Source: Bin87 sp963666865
GTDB taxonomy: Bacteria; Chloroflexota; Dehalococcoidia; Lucifugimonadales; UBA3495
NCBI GenBank assembly: GCA_963666865.1
Contig: OY763072.1
Span: 3,348,001-3,412,000 of the forward strand
DNA length: 64,000 bases
Reading direction: 5' to 3'
This document shows, one piece after another, positions 26,455-35,162 of the stretch (position 1 is the first letter of the stretch; each line of letters starts with the position of its first letter). The translations under genes and the position numbers were made by a program. The notes under the pieces are model-generated. The model saw nothing but the letters and a program-made list of their open reading frames with translations, was not told the origin of the DNA and searched no databases.

Positions 26455-27351
26455 TTGACCGACAAAATCGGCTTTATCGGCCTGGGCCGCATGGGCCTGC
26501 CCATGTCCTACAACCTGCTGAACGCTGGCTATGACCTGACGGTACACAACCGCAGCCAGGAGAAGGTGCGGCAGATTGCCGACGCCGGCGCTGCTGCCGC
26601 CGCGTCCACCGCCGAGGTGGTCGCCAACTGCGACATCGTGCTGGCCTGTCTGCCCGATGTGGAGACCTGCGAGCGGGTGCTGCTGGACGAGGCGCTGCCC
26701 AACGCCCGGCCCGGCCAGATTATCGTTGACCACAGCACCGTCGGCGCGTCCACCTCCAAAGCCTGCGCCGCCGTTGCCGAGGAGCGGGGCGCGATGTTTC
26801 TCGACGCCCCCATCAGCGGCGGCACCGAGCGGGCCACCGACGGCACCCTGACCATCATGGTCGGCGGCCCGGCGGAAGCCTACGCCAGGGCGCTGCCGGC
26901 CTTTGACGTGATGGGCGCGGTGGTGCGCCACGTGGGGCCGACGGGTTCCGGCACCGCCGCCAAGCTGGTCAATCAGCTACTGGTGGGCGTCCACATGGTG
27001 GCCGCTGCCGAAGCCATGCTGTTGGGGGCCAAGTCCGGCGCGGACCCGGCGCTGGTCTTCGAGCTGGTCAACTCCGGCTGGGGCCAGAGTTTCTTGCTGA
27101 GCCGCAACGCTCCCGCGATGCTGGACCGCGATTTCGAGGGGACACGCACTCAGTTGCGAGTGTTCCTCAAGGACCTGGGCCTCATCCAGGAAATGGCCCG
27201 TGACCTGGACACGCCAATTCCCGGAGGTGACCTGGCGTACCGGCTCCTGGGCGAGGCAGTCGAGCAGGGGCTGGGAGACCTGGACAGCGCGGCCATCGTC
27301 CTGCCCATGGAGGAACAGGCCGGGTTTCAAGTGCGGCGCAAGAATGAATAG
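26455..27351 (+). CDS. Beta-hydroxyacid dehydrogenase family NAD(P)-dependent oxidoreductase
   Basis: A 298-residue enzyme of the 3-hydroxyisobutyrate / tartronate-semialdehyde reductase family. It has IGFIGLGRMGLPM at the N-terminus, the substrate motif DAPISGGTERA (118-128) and the catalytic K170 in GSGTAAKLVNQLL. The start is TTG, supported by GAGGAG at 26441-26446. It lies 12 bp after the HEPN-like pair. The substrate cannot be told from the sequence. Confidence 0.9.
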   Translation: MTDKIGFIGLGRMGLPMSYNLLNAGYDLTVHNRSQEKVRQIADAGAAAAASTAEVVANCDIVLACLPDVETCERVLLDEALPNARPGQIIVDHSTVGASTSKACAAVAEERGAMFLDAPISGGTERATDGTLTIMVGGPAEAYARALPAFDVMGAVVRHVGPTGSGTAAKLVNQLLVGVHMVAAAEAMLLGAKSGADPALVFELVNSGWGQSFLLSRNAPAMLDRDFEGTRTQLRVFLKDLGLIQEMARDLDTPIPGGDLAYRLLGEAVEQGLGDLDSAAIVLPMEEQAGFQVRRKNE

Positions 27352-27385
27352 ATTTGTCATAGGACTTGTGCAGTCGGCCCACACC

Positions 27386-27489
27386 CGTCATTCCCGCGAA
27401 AGCGGGAATCCAGTAACGGCAGTCGTTATGGGCGATGAATGTTCATGCACTTTTCGGCTCCTGGACTCCTGCTTTCGCAGGAGTGACGG
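27386..27489. repeat. Inverted-pair intergenic repeat, family B
   Basis: The left half CGTCATTCCCGC-GAAA-GCGGGAATCCAG (27386-27413) is mirrored by CTGGACTCCTGC-TTTC-GCAGGAGTGACGG (27461-27489). Each half is a hairpin and the two halves are inverted copies with about 47 bp between them. It fills the gap before the aminotransferase gene. The layout resembles a small non-autonomous element or a paired REP unit. Confidence 0.8.
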
Positions 27490-27556
27490 TACTTTAGTCT
27501 GAGCTGCGTAACTCCTATGACAGCCTGGGCACGCATGAGCAACGGAGGCACAGTCA

Positions 27557-28468
27557 ATGGCTGACGAAAAGATAGTCTATTTCAACGGGGATTTTCTGCC
27601 GGAAAACCAGGTGGGTATCTCCATCTACGACCGGGGATTTCTGTACGGCGACGCTGTGTTCGACGCCACCCGCACTTTCGCCGGCCAGACCTTCCGCCTG
27701 GACCGGCACATCAACCGCCTGTACGACTCCCTGCGCTATCTCCGCATTGACGTGAGCATGAGCAAGGCGGAGATGACCGAGGCCACGGAGGCCGTGGTTG
27801 CGCACAACCATCCCTTGCTGCCGGCCGGACAGGATATGTGGGTGATGCAACGCATCAGCCGGGGCGTGGAAGCACCGAACCGCGCCGGTGGACTGACGCC
27901 GACCATCCTCATCGAGAGCCACGCCATACCTTTCGCCGCCCGTGCTCCGCTGTACCGGGACGGCGCCCGCATCAGCACGCCGTCGGTGCCGCGCATCCCT
28001 CCCCGTTTCGTCAGCCCCCGGGCCAAGACGCATAACTATCTGAACCTGATCCTCGGCGAACTGGAAGCCCACGGCGAGGATCCCGGCGCATGGGCCATCC
28101 TGCTGGACGAGTTCGGCAACCTCACCGAAGGGCGCGGCAGCAACGTCTTCCTGGTCAAGGACGGCGTGGCGATGACGCCCAAGTCGCAGTACGTCCTGGA
28201 GGGCGTCACCCGCAACCAGACCCTGGAACTGGCCGCCGGCCTGGGCATACCCACCGCCGAGTGCGACCTGGACCTCTACGACGCCTACACCGCCGACGAA
28301 GCATTTCTCACCTCCACCAGCCTGTGCATCTGCCCGGTGTCGGCGGTCAACGGCGCGCCCGTCGCCGACGGGGCCGTCCCCGGCCCGGTCACCCACCAGT
28401 TGATGACGGCTTTCAGCGACCTGGTGGGCATGGACTTCGCGGAGCAGTACCTGGCGCATTTGGCGTGA
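27557..28468 (+). CDS. Class IV PLP-dependent aminotransferase (branched-chain aminotransferase-like)
   Basis: A 303-residue fold-type IV aminotransferase. It has GISIYDRGFLYGDAVFDATR near the start, the PLP lysine K157 in SPRAKTHNYLN, and E191 in GNLTEGRGSNVFLV. The family includes branched-chain and D-amino-acid aminotransferases and aminodeoxychorismate lyase; the overall pattern is closest to branched-chain aminotransferase-like proteins. CGGAGG lies 8 bp before the ATG. No leucine/isoleucine biosynthesis gene is adjacent, so a catabolic or (R)-amine role is also possible. Confidence 0.9.
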   Translation: MADEKIVYFNGDFLPENQVGISIYDRGFLYGDAVFDATRTFAGQTFRLDRHINRLYDSLRYLRIDVSMSKAEMTEATEAVVAHNHPLLPAGQDMWVMQRISRGVEAPNRAGGLTPTILIESHAIPFAARAPLYRDGARISTPSVPRIPPRFVSPRAKTHNYLNLILGELEAHGEDPGAWAILLDEFGNLTEGRGSNVFLVKDGVAMTPKSQYVLEGVTRNQTLELAAGLGIPTAECDLDLYDAYTADEAFLTSTSLCICPVSAVNGAPVADGAVPGPVTHQLMTAFSDLVGMDFAEQYLAHLA

Positions 28469-28525
28469 ACTTCCGCATTCTGGTACAAACCGAACCCGCC
28501 TGTCTCGTATCCGCTGGGAGGCACT

Positions 28526-29251
28526 ATGACTAGCAAATTTACCGCTGCCCAAGGGCCGGCGTCGTCCCCGGCCCTTGGCAAGTTTCCCGACTTTCCACCC
28601 CGCGCCGATATGATGAACAGCCGTCATCTTCACGACCAGGGGCACCAGCCGTCGCTGCGCCGGCACTTCGGCAATCCGGACACCACGCTCGTCCTGAGTG
28701 AAGTTCCACTCTCCTGGGATGTCCCCCGCAGCCGGGCCGGCGTGAGGATTCCCGACCTGACCATCGCTTTCAATGTTCGGCGCGCCCATATCCTGGCCCA
28801 GGACGGTTACGCCATCAATGAACAGGGCAAGCCGCCCGATTTCGTGCTGGAAATCGCTTCGGACACCACTGCCGCCAACGATGAAAACGCAAAGTGGTTT
28901 GATTACGTCAACTTCGGGGTGACCGAGTACTGGCTATTCGACCCGGACTGGGGCAAGCGCTACGCAACGGGGCTGGCCGGCTGGAGGCTGGTGGACGGGC
29001 GCTATGTATCCATACCCATACACCGGCACGCGGCGGATATGCACTATGGCGACAGCGATGTGCTCGGGCTGCAAGTATGCTGGGAGCATGGGGAACTGCG
29101 CTGGCATGACCCGGTGGCTCGACGTTACCTGGACACATTCGATAGCATATTGGACGAGCGGAATGCCATCGCGGCCCAGCGGGATGAAGCGGTGGCCGAG
29201 GCACAACGGCTGCGGCATGAAATCGCGCGGCTGCGGGAGGACCGAGCGTAG
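28526..29251 (+). CDS. Uma2 family (DUF820) putative endonuclease
   Basis: A 241-residue protein with the Uma2/DUF820 PD-(D/E)xK nuclease core: IPDLTIAFNV (acidic residue), PPDFVLEIASDTTAANDENAKWFDYVNFGVTEYWLFDPDW, and a C-terminal Arg/Glu-rich coiled coil (ERNAIAAQRDEAVAEAQ). These proteins are abundant in Cyanobacteria and Chloroflexota and of unknown physiological function. GGGAGG lies 5 bp before the ATG. Confidence 0.85.
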   Translation: MTSKFTAAQGPASSPALGKFPDFPPRADMMNSRHLHDQGHQPSLRRHFGNPDTTLVLSEVPLSWDVPRSRAGVRIPDLTIAFNVRRAHILAQDGYAINEQGKPPDFVLEIASDTTAANDENAKWFDYVNFGVTEYWLFDPDWGKRYATGLAGWRLVDGRYVSIPIHRHAADMHYGDSDVLGLQVCWEHGELRWHDPVARRYLDTFDSILDERNAIAAQRDEAVAEAQRLRHEIARLREDRA

Positions 29252-29292
29252 GACAAGCGCCAAGACCAGTGATAGAGCGAAGGGGTACCGAC

Positions 29293-29883
29293 ATGGGAAG
29301 GCAAATCAGAGCGGGAACCGTCTGCGAAATTTACGAGCGAAAGGGTGAGTGGCTGTTCGTTGACCTTGGCTTTGGGGAAAAAGCGGTATCATGTGGCATT
29401 TCCAAGGGAGACGGCACATCCATGGAGGTCAAGTTCGAGAAATTGGTGCAGTTGGCGAAGCGAGAAGCTATGAAACTTATGCCGTCGCCGTTAAATTTAG
29501 TGCTTGAAGCTCCCCTTTCGGTGACCTTCGACAAGGATGGCAATCCTGCACCTCGATGCATTGACCGGAGAAATGGTAAGCAAAGGGATTGGTATAGATA
29601 TGCCGGTCCCCAGATGATTCTTTCCGCTGCCTATCTGATGCGGGCGTTGGTCGATTGCGGTATCCGACGCGACGTGATCTTGTTCGAAGGCTTTGTGTCA
29701 TTGAAAACGTCCAAAACGAAACACGCAGAGGATGCCAAAGCACTGAAAGATGTCGTATGGAACCGAAACCAAGATTGCATAATCAGCCCGAAAAGGCTCA
29801 AGCAACGCAAATCCGACAGGATCGAGTCATCCCTCAAGGTAATGGGCATGGATTTCGGGATACCGCCCGTTATCATGCCATGA
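29293..29883 (+). CDS. Low-GC protein of unknown function, possible RNase H-like fold
   Basis: A 196-residue protein. WLFVDLGFGEKAVSCGI near the start looks like the first strand of an RNase H-like/actin-like fold, with an acidic residue in VDLG. Next come NLVLEAPLSVTFDKDGNPAPRC, WYRYAGPQMILSAAYLM and VILFEGFVSLK. These acidic strands could form a DUF429-like nuclease site, but I do not recognise a family with confidence. GC content is visibly lower than the neighbours. ATG 29293 has AGGGG upstream; an earlier GTG (29269) is less likely. It follows the Uma2 gene. Confidence 0.55.
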   Translation: MGRQIRAGTVCEIYERKGEWLFVDLGFGEKAVSCGISKGDGTSMEVKFEKLVQLAKREAMKLMPSPLNLVLEAPLSVTFDKDGNPAPRCIDRRNGKQRDWYRYAGPQMILSAAYLMRALVDCGIRRDVILFEGFVSLKTSKTKHAEDAKALKDVVWNRNQDCIISPKRLKQRKSDRIESSLKVMGMDFGIPPVIMP

Positions 29884-29940
29884 CCTATTGATAATCCCCA
29901 ATCACAATCCTCTTGTCCGCATCTCCACTGGAGGCAAACC

Positions 29941-30858
29941 ATGACTGAATACCTACCCGGCATCGTCGAACCCAACCAGGAAGCCCAGCAGCTCGCTACC
30001 GATTTCGCGTTTACGGAAGGCCCGCTGTGGCACCCCGATGGCTACTGGCTGTTCGTTGACCTGCGCCGCGAGCCGCCGGTGATCCACCGGATGTCTCCCG
30101 CCGGCGGAACGCCGGAGATCATCCGCGAACCCAGCGGCGGCACCAACGGCATGACCCTGGACTTACAGGGGCGCCTACTGATGTGCGAGGGCGACAACCG
30201 GCGCATCGCCCGCATGGAAGCCGACGGCACCATCAACGTGGTCGCCGACCGCTGGGACGGCAAGCGGTTCCACCGCCCCAACGACATCGTCTGCCGCAGT
30301 GATGGCAGCATCTACTTTACCAATCCCAGCGGCCGCGTTCCCGAGGAGGAGCAGGAGATCGAGTGGCCCGGCACCATCCACCGCATCGCTCCCGACGGCT
30401 CGGTGCATCTGTGCGCCCACGACATCGACTTTCCCAACGGCATCGCCTTCTCGCCGGACGAGTCGGTGCTGTATGTGTCCAACACCCGCCAGTTAGGGGA
30501 ACGACCCGACCAATACTGGGACGGCGAAGTCAAGCCGAATCAGTTCGTACAAGCCTACGACGTGGCCGCCGACGGCTCGCTGAGCAACAGCCGAAAGTTC
30601 GGCGACATGGCCTCCGCGGAGGACGGCGTGCCCGACGGCATGAAGGTGGACGCCGAGGGCCGCGTCTATTGCACCGGCTCCGGCGGCGTGTGGGTCTTCT
30701 CACCCGGCGGCGAGCATATCGGCATCATCCGCGTGCCCGAAATACCGGCCAACTGTGCCTTCGGCGGGCCGGACTTTCGGACCATGCTGTTCACCGCCCG
30801 CACATCCGTGTATTCCCTGCGCATGACCACACCGGGCAACCCGCTGCCGCGAGCGTAG
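29941..30858 (+). CDS. SMP-30/gluconolactonase family protein
   Basis: A 305-residue six-bladed beta-propeller lactonase. Metal-ligand regions are visible: FTEGPLWHPDGYWLFVD, GGTNGMTLDLQGRLLMCEG, FHRPNDIVCRSDGSIYFTNP and DFPNGIAFSPDESVLYV. Members hydrolyse sugar lactones such as gluconolactone. TGGAGG lies 7 bp before the ATG. It is followed by an inverted-pair repeat. Confidence 0.92.
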   Translation: MTEYLPGIVEPNQEAQQLATDFAFTEGPLWHPDGYWLFVDLRREPPVIHRMSPAGGTPEIIREPSGGTNGMTLDLQGRLLMCEGDNRRIARMEADGTINVVADRWDGKRFHRPNDIVCRSDGSIYFTNPSGRVPEEEQEIEWPGTIHRIAPDGSVHLCAHDIDFPNGIAFSPDESVLYVSNTRQLGERPDQYWDGEVKPNQFVQAYDVAADGSLSNSRKFGDMASAEDGVPDGMKVDAEGRVYCTGSGGVWVFSPGGEHIGIIRVPEIPANCAFGGPDFRTMLFTARTSVYSLRMTTPGNPLPRA

Positions 30859-30872
30859 CCGGCAAACACACC

Positions 30873-30975
30873 CGTCATTCCAGCGGAAGCCGGAGTCCGG
30901 AAAATCCAAGGTGAACAAATCGGAAACGTGATTAACGATTTCGGTTACTGGATTCCCGCTTTCGCGGGAATGACG
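30873..30975. repeat. Inverted-pair intergenic repeat, family B
   Basis: Left half CGTCATTCCAGC-GGAA-GCCGGAGTCCGG (30873-30900, diverged) and right half CTGGATTCCCGC-TTTC-GCGGGAATGACG (30948-30975, perfect stem) form an inverted pair in the gap between the lactonase and the sarcosine-oxidase-like gene. Confidence 0.8.
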
Positions 30976-31015
30976 AATTAGCGTAGCGGGGATAACAAAA
31001 CAGGCAGGGAAACCA

Positions 31016-32158
31016 ATGAGAGAATTTGACGCCATAGTCATCGGCGTGGGCGGCATGGGCAGTTCCGCCGTGTATCATCTGGCCCGGCGTGGCTGGCGCG
31101 TGCTGGGGCTGGAGCGGTACGACATTCCCAATGAGATGGGGTCGTCCCACGGCGTCAGCCGCATGATCCGGTTGGCCTACCATGAGGACCCGTCCTACGT
31201 CCCGTTGCTGTACCGCGCCTATGAGCTTTGGCACCAGTTGGAGAACCGGTCCGGCGAGAAGTTGCTGGTGACCACCGGGTGCGTGCGCGGCGGCGTGGGC
31301 GCGAACAAGTTGCTGGAAGGCTCGCTGGAAACCGTTCGGGAACACCACTTGCCCTATCGCCGGCTCAGCGGGCCGGAGGTCAACCGGGAATGGCCCGGCT
31401 ACCAACTACCCGAAGACGCCGATATGCTGTACGAGCAGCAGGGCGGTTTCGTCCTCTCTGAGCGGTGCATCGTCGCTCACGTCGCCGGCGCGCTCGAATT
31501 GGGAGCCGAAGTACATGGCCGGGAGGCCGCGCTGGAATGGGAACCTACGTCGGCCGGAGGCGTGGTGGTGACCACCGACCGCGACACCTATTCGGCCCGC
31601 CGGCTGGTGGTCACCGCCGGCGCGTGGGCCGGCAAGGTCGCGCCGGAAGTCGCCCAACACGCCGTACCCGAGCGGCAGGTGTTGGGCTGGTTCGCGCCGT
31701 ATCGGCCCGAGCTGTTCAAGCCGGAAACCTTCCCGGTGTTCGGTATGGAAGTCGAGGAAGGGCGTTTCTACGGCTTTCCGTCCTATGGCATCCCCGGTTT
31801 CAAGCTGGGAATGTTCAACCACTTCCGCGAGCAGGTGGACCCCGACACCATGAACCGGGAACCCAACGCCCGCGACGAGGCCGCCCTGCGCCAGTTCACC
31901 GAGCGTTACTTCCCCGAGGCCGCCGGGCCAACCCTCGCTCTGAAAACCTGTATGTTCACCAACACCCCCGACGAGCATTTCATCATCGACACTCTGCCCG
32001 ACCACCCGCAGGTATCAGTGGCCGCCGGATTCTCCGGCCACGGCTTCAAGTTCTCCAGCGTAATCGGCGAAATCATGGCCGACCTGGCCGAACACGGCAA
32101 GACGGAACACGACATCGGTCTGTTCCGCTTGGGCCGCTTCTCAACATTGGACGTTTAG
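31016..32158 (+). CDS. Monomeric sarcosine oxidase / N-methyltryptophan oxidase family flavoenzyme
   Basis: A 380-residue FAD-dependent amine oxidase. FDAIVIGVGGMGSSAVYHLARRGWRVLGLE is the Rossmann FAD motif, followed by MGSSHGVSRMIRLAYHEDPSYV typical of MSOX. KTCMFTNTPDEHFIID near residue 310 has the cysteine that carries the covalent flavin in MSOX. It oxidises a secondary amine or N-methyl amino acid with release of peroxide. Its stop is followed closely by the first DUF4058 gene. Confidence 0.92.
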   Translation: MREFDAIVIGVGGMGSSAVYHLARRGWRVLGLERYDIPNEMGSSHGVSRMIRLAYHEDPSYVPLLYRAYELWHQLENRSGEKLLVTTGCVRGGVGANKLLEGSLETVREHHLPYRRLSGPEVNREWPGYQLPEDADMLYEQQGGFVLSERCIVAHVAGALELGAEVHGREAALEWEPTSAGGVVVTTDRDTYSARRLVVTAGAWAGKVAPEVAQHAVPERQVLGWFAPYRPELFKPETFPVFGMEVEEGRFYGFPSYGIPGFKLGMFNHFREQVDPDTMNREPNARDEAALRQFTERYFPEAAGPTLALKTCMFTNTPDEHFIIDTLPDHPQVSVAAGFSGHGFKFSSVIGEIMADLAEHGKTEHDIGLFRLGRFSTLDV

Positions 32159-32173
32159 CAGGTGGCCGCTCAA

Positions 32174-32989
32174 ATGGAAAACCCCTTTGCCAACCCGTTT
32201 CCGGGGATGAACCCATATCTGGAATCCAGGCGACTCTGGCCGGAGGTCCACAACAATATCATCCACGAGATGTTTCGTTTTCTCCGACGCACTTTGCCGT
32301 TCCGCTACACAGTCATCATGGATGAGCGCGTCGGCATCGGCAACGATCCCTCCCGCGACGCTCCGGCGCGGTACGCTGAACCCGACCTTTCGATCAGAGG
32401 CGGAAGTGTGCGCGAGCGTGGCGCCGCCACCTATCTGGCGGAAGGCCGGGTAACCGCCAGGCTCCCCCTGGATGACGAAACGACCCGGGAGATGTTCATC
32501 ACCATTGGCGAACGCGACCACGAAGACCCGGTAACCATCGTGGAGTTGCTGTCGCCCAGCAACAAGAGCTTAAGCGGACACGGGCGCAGCCAGTATCTGG
32601 ACAAGCGGGAACGAGTGATTTTCAGCCCCACTCATCTGGTGGAGATCGACCTCATTCGCCGCGGCCGGCCCATGCCGGTGGAAGGTTACGACGGCAACGC
32701 GCCTTACCGGCACCTAATCAGCCGATGGCAGATGCGCCCGGAAGTGGACCTGTATCCTTTCCGCCTGCAAACCCCAATCCCCGACGTTCCGGTGCCATTG
32801 CTGGAAGGCGACGAAGATGCAGTGGTTCCGTTGGGTGCGTTGGTGGATTATATGTACGAACAGGATTACTACTCCAATTACGCGGATTACAACAACGACC
32901 CGGAAGGAATTTTGTCGAATGACGACCGGGAATGGATTGACCGGCTTTTGCGGGAAAAGGGGATGCGCCATTCGGCGGTGGGGAGGTAA
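32174..32989 (+). CDS. DUF4058 family protein, copy 1
   Basis: About 271 residues with the family hallmark NPFPGMNPYLES near the start, RYAEPDLSI, TIVELLSPSNK and HLVEIDLIRRG-MPVEGYDGNAPY. The fold is probably PD-(D/E)xK-like (E and K in ELLSPSNK), but function is unknown. The ATG at 32174 is chosen because AGGTGG lies 8 bp upstream, whereas the earlier GTG overlaps that site. It is 5 bp ahead of a second copy. Confidence 0.8.
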   Translation: MENPFANPFPGMNPYLESRRLWPEVHNNIIHEMFRFLRRTLPFRYTVIMDERVGIGNDPSRDAPARYAEPDLSIRGGSVRERGAATYLAEGRVTARLPLDDETTREMFITIGERDHEDPVTIVELLSPSNKSLSGHGRSQYLDKRERVIFSPTHLVEIDLIRRGRPMPVEGYDGNAPYRHLISRWQMRPEVDLYPFRLQTPIPDVPVPLLEGDEDAVVPLGALVDYMYEQDYYSNYADYNNDPEGILSNDDREWIDRLLREKGMRHSAVGR

Positions 32990-32994
32990 GTATC

Positions 32995-33789
32995 ATGGTT
33001 GACCATTACACCAACCCATTTCCGGGGATGAATCCATACCTGGAAACATCCGGACTATGGCCTGACGTTCACAATCGCCTGATCGTAGAGATAAGCTCCT
33101 TCCTGCGGCGCAATCTGCCGTTGCGATATTCAGTCGTTACGGAAGAGCGTGTGGTTGTCGGGCACAATCCGCCCGAGGAACCTCGCCGGCGCTACGCCAT
33201 CGCCGACATTGCCGTGTCCAGCGACGCCAATTACCCGGCCGGCGCCAGCCGGGCAAGCAGTCATCAAGCGGTGACTGTCCTGATACCTGAAGCGTACTGG
33301 ACCCGCCAGCGGTTTCTCACGATACGTGAGCAATCTCGAGGCAACGCAGTAACCATATTGGAAATCCTCTCCCCTACCAACAAGCTGCCGGGAGACGGAC
33401 GGCGTGAATACAGCGACAAGAGGCTGCGGGTTATGGAGAGTGGGACGCATCTGGTCGAAATTGACCTGATACGGGTCGGCGACCCGTTGCCAGTGGAAGG
33501 CTACGATGGGGATGCTCCTTATCGCATTCTGGTCAGTCGGAGCGAACTCCGTCCATCAGCGGAGCTGTACCCTTTTGGCCTGCGGTCCACCGTACCCGAT
33601 ATTGTGGTGCCATTGCTGGACGCTGACGACGAGCCGACGCTACGATTGGGCGAGATGGTGAACGATCTTTATGTACAGGACTACTACGGCCGGCTGTTGA
33701 ACTATAACAACGATCCCGCGGGTCCTTTATCCGACGCTGACCGTGCTTGGCTTAACCAGATGCTGCGCGAAAAAAGGCTGCGAAAGTAG
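32995..33789 (+). CDS. DUF4058 family protein, copy 2
   Basis: A 264-residue paralogue of the preceding protein. It begins DHYTNPFPGMNPYLET and shares ILEILSPTNK, HLVEIDLIRVGDPLPVEGYDGDAPY and the C-terminal LYVQDYYGRLLNYNNDPAGPLSDADR. GGGAGG precedes the ATG. The tandem arrangement points to duplication and divergence. Function unknown. Confidence 0.8.
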   Translation: MVDHYTNPFPGMNPYLETSGLWPDVHNRLIVEISSFLRRNLPLRYSVVTEERVVVGHNPPEEPRRRYAIADIAVSSDANYPAGASRASSHQAVTVLIPEAYWTRQRFLTIREQSRGNAVTILEILSPTNKLPGDGRREYSDKRLRVMESGTHLVEIDLIRVGDPLPVEGYDGDAPYRILVSRSELRPSAELYPFGLRSTVPDIVVPLLDADDEPTLRLGEMVNDLYVQDYYGRLLNYNNDPAGPLSDADRAWLNQMLREKRLRK

Positions 33790-33799
33790 GAGGGACTTC

Positions 33800-34174
33800 G
33801 TGGTCTGGCTGCTGGTTGCCGTTGGCGGTGCGGCAGGTTCCGTGCTGCGCTACGCCGTGGGCCGCCTGGCCGCTCAGTATCTGGGTGCGGATACGGTGGT
33901 CGGCACCTTCGCCGTCAACATCGCCGGCTCCTTTGCATTGGGAGTGCTGGCAACCGTCTTCATCTCCCGCAGCGACTGGCCTCTGGAACTTCGTGCCATG
34001 GCAACGGTGGGCCTGCTGGGCGGGTTCACTACCTTCTCCACGCTGGCCTACGATGGCGTCCGGCTCCTGTCCAGCGGCGAATACGCCCGGGCCGGCCTGT
34101 CCATCGCCGCCAACCTGGTGGTTGGCGTGGCGGCCGCCTACCTCGGTGTCCTGGTGGGCAGGGCGGCAACGTAA
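33800..34174 (+). CDS. crcB: Fluoride exporter CrcB/Fluc
   Basis: A 124-residue membrane protein of four helices. VAVGGAAGSVLRYAVGR, VGTFAVNIAGSFALG and VGLLGGFTTFSTLAYDG are the conserved segments of the Fluc family of fluoride channels. The start is GTG at 33800, supported by AGGAGGG at 33788-33794; an earlier in-frame ATG would overlap the DUF4058 gene. No fluoride riboswitch is visible; translation is probably from the transcript of the upstream genes. Confidence 0.92.
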   Translation: MVWLLVAVGGAAGSVLRYAVGRLAAQYLGADTVVGTFAVNIAGSFALGVLATVFISRSDWPLELRAMATVGLLGGFTTFSTLAYDGVRLLSSGEYARAGLSIAANLVVGVAAAYLGVLVGRAAT

Positions 34175-34198
34175 CCGCGCTGCAACGGCGCCGATCTG

Positions 34199-34786
34199 TC
34201 AGCGGTTCATCATTCCTTCCAACCGCTCCTTCACGTCGGGCCATTCGGTGTCGATGATGCTGAAATAGTGCGAATGGCGGTTCACGCCGTCCCGGGCGAT
34301 GCGGTGGTTGCGGAGCACGCCCTCCCGCTGGGCGCCGATGCGCAGGATGGCCCGCTGGGAACGCTCGTTGCGGTGGTCGGTTTTGAGGCAGACCCGGAGC
34401 GCGCTCAAGTCCTCAAAGGCGTGGCGCAGGAGCAGGTACTTGCACTCGGTGTTGACGGCGGTGCGCTGGTAATCGACGCCATACCAGGTCATTCCGATTT
34501 CCAGCACCCGATTGGGCCGGTCGATATCCAGGTAGCCCGTGGAGCCGATGGCCCGTTCCTCCGCGCCATGAATTACGGCGAACTGCACCCGCTCGCCCGA
34601 TGCGTTGCGAGCGACACACATATCCACCCACGCGCGGGCGTCGTCCAGGCTGGTGAACGGCGGCGTGGACAGGTAGCGCCAGATTGATTCTTCCTGGCCG
34701 ACTTGGTAGAGGTCATCGACGTGCTGCGGGCCGATGGGTTCCAGGCGGACGTGTTCGCCCACCAGCGTAATGGGTTGAGGATTCAT
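34199..34786 (-). CDS. GNAT family N-acetyltransferase
   Basis: A 195-residue RimJ/RimL-like GNAT: ITLVGEHVRLEPIGPQHVDDLYQVG, STPPFTSLDDARAWVDMCVA, then QFAVIHGAEERAIGSTGYLDIDRPNRVLEIGMTWYG, the acetyl-CoA fold. The start ATG (34786) overlaps the TGA of the HicB-like gene by four bases (ATGA), so the two are translationally coupled. An earlier in-frame extension runs through the HicB gene and is rejected. Substrate unknown; acetylation of a protein, small amine or tRNA are all possible. Confidence 0.88.
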   Translation of the reverse strand: MNPQPITLVGEHVRLEPIGPQHVDDLYQVGQEESIWRYLSTPPFTSLDDARAWVDMCVARNASGERVQFAVIHGAEERAIGSTGYLDIDRPNRVLEIGMTWYGVDYQRTAVNTECKYLLLRHAFEDLSALRVCLKTDHRNERSQRAILRIGAQREGVLRNHRIARDGVNRHSHYFSIIDTEWPDVKERLEGMMNR

Positions 34787-35067
34787 ATGCGGGCAGCCTC
34801 CGGGTCTGGCGAGGGTTGAATTTCGCTGGCGGGGTCGCCTTGGGTCGGGTAAGGTTGGGGAGGCAACGGGTCTATGCCGTCCTCTGCGCACGACTCCAAG
34901 TACACATCTACGGAGATCTGGAACTCCCGCTGTATGTCATATCCTTCGGGTATCTCGAATATGACGATGGAATACGGTTCGGTGTTGGCAACCGACCCGC
35001 AGTAAAGCTGTGCTTCATCATCGTATTCGACTTCCGCCACATATCCCTTGTATTCAATGGTTGTCAT
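34783..35067 (-). CDS. HicB-like antitoxin-family protein
   Basis: A 94-residue protein: MTTIEYKGYVAEVEYDDEAQLYCGSV followed by ISVDVYLESCAEDGIDPLPP. This is the partial RNase H-like fold of HicB antitoxins (strand Y-G-Y-A-V-Y-D, then sVddYlexcxexG). There is no HicA toxin on either side, and no DNA-binding C-terminal domain; the tail is Pro/Glu-rich. AGGAG lies about 8 bp before the ATG. It is directly coupled to the GNAT gene by an ATGA overlap. Confidence 0.75.
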   Translation of the reverse strand: MTTIEYKGYVAEVEYDDEAQLYCGSVANTEPYSIVIFEIPEGYDIQREFQISVDVYLESCAEDGIDPLPPQPYPTQGDPASEIQPSPDPEAARI

Positions 35068-35162
35068 GGTCCTGCTCCTATGGCAACGAGAAATGCGGCA
35101 ACCCTGAGCACAGATGGCCTGCGCAGCGTCGGCATGATACCAGAGGAGGCACTGAAGGAAGT

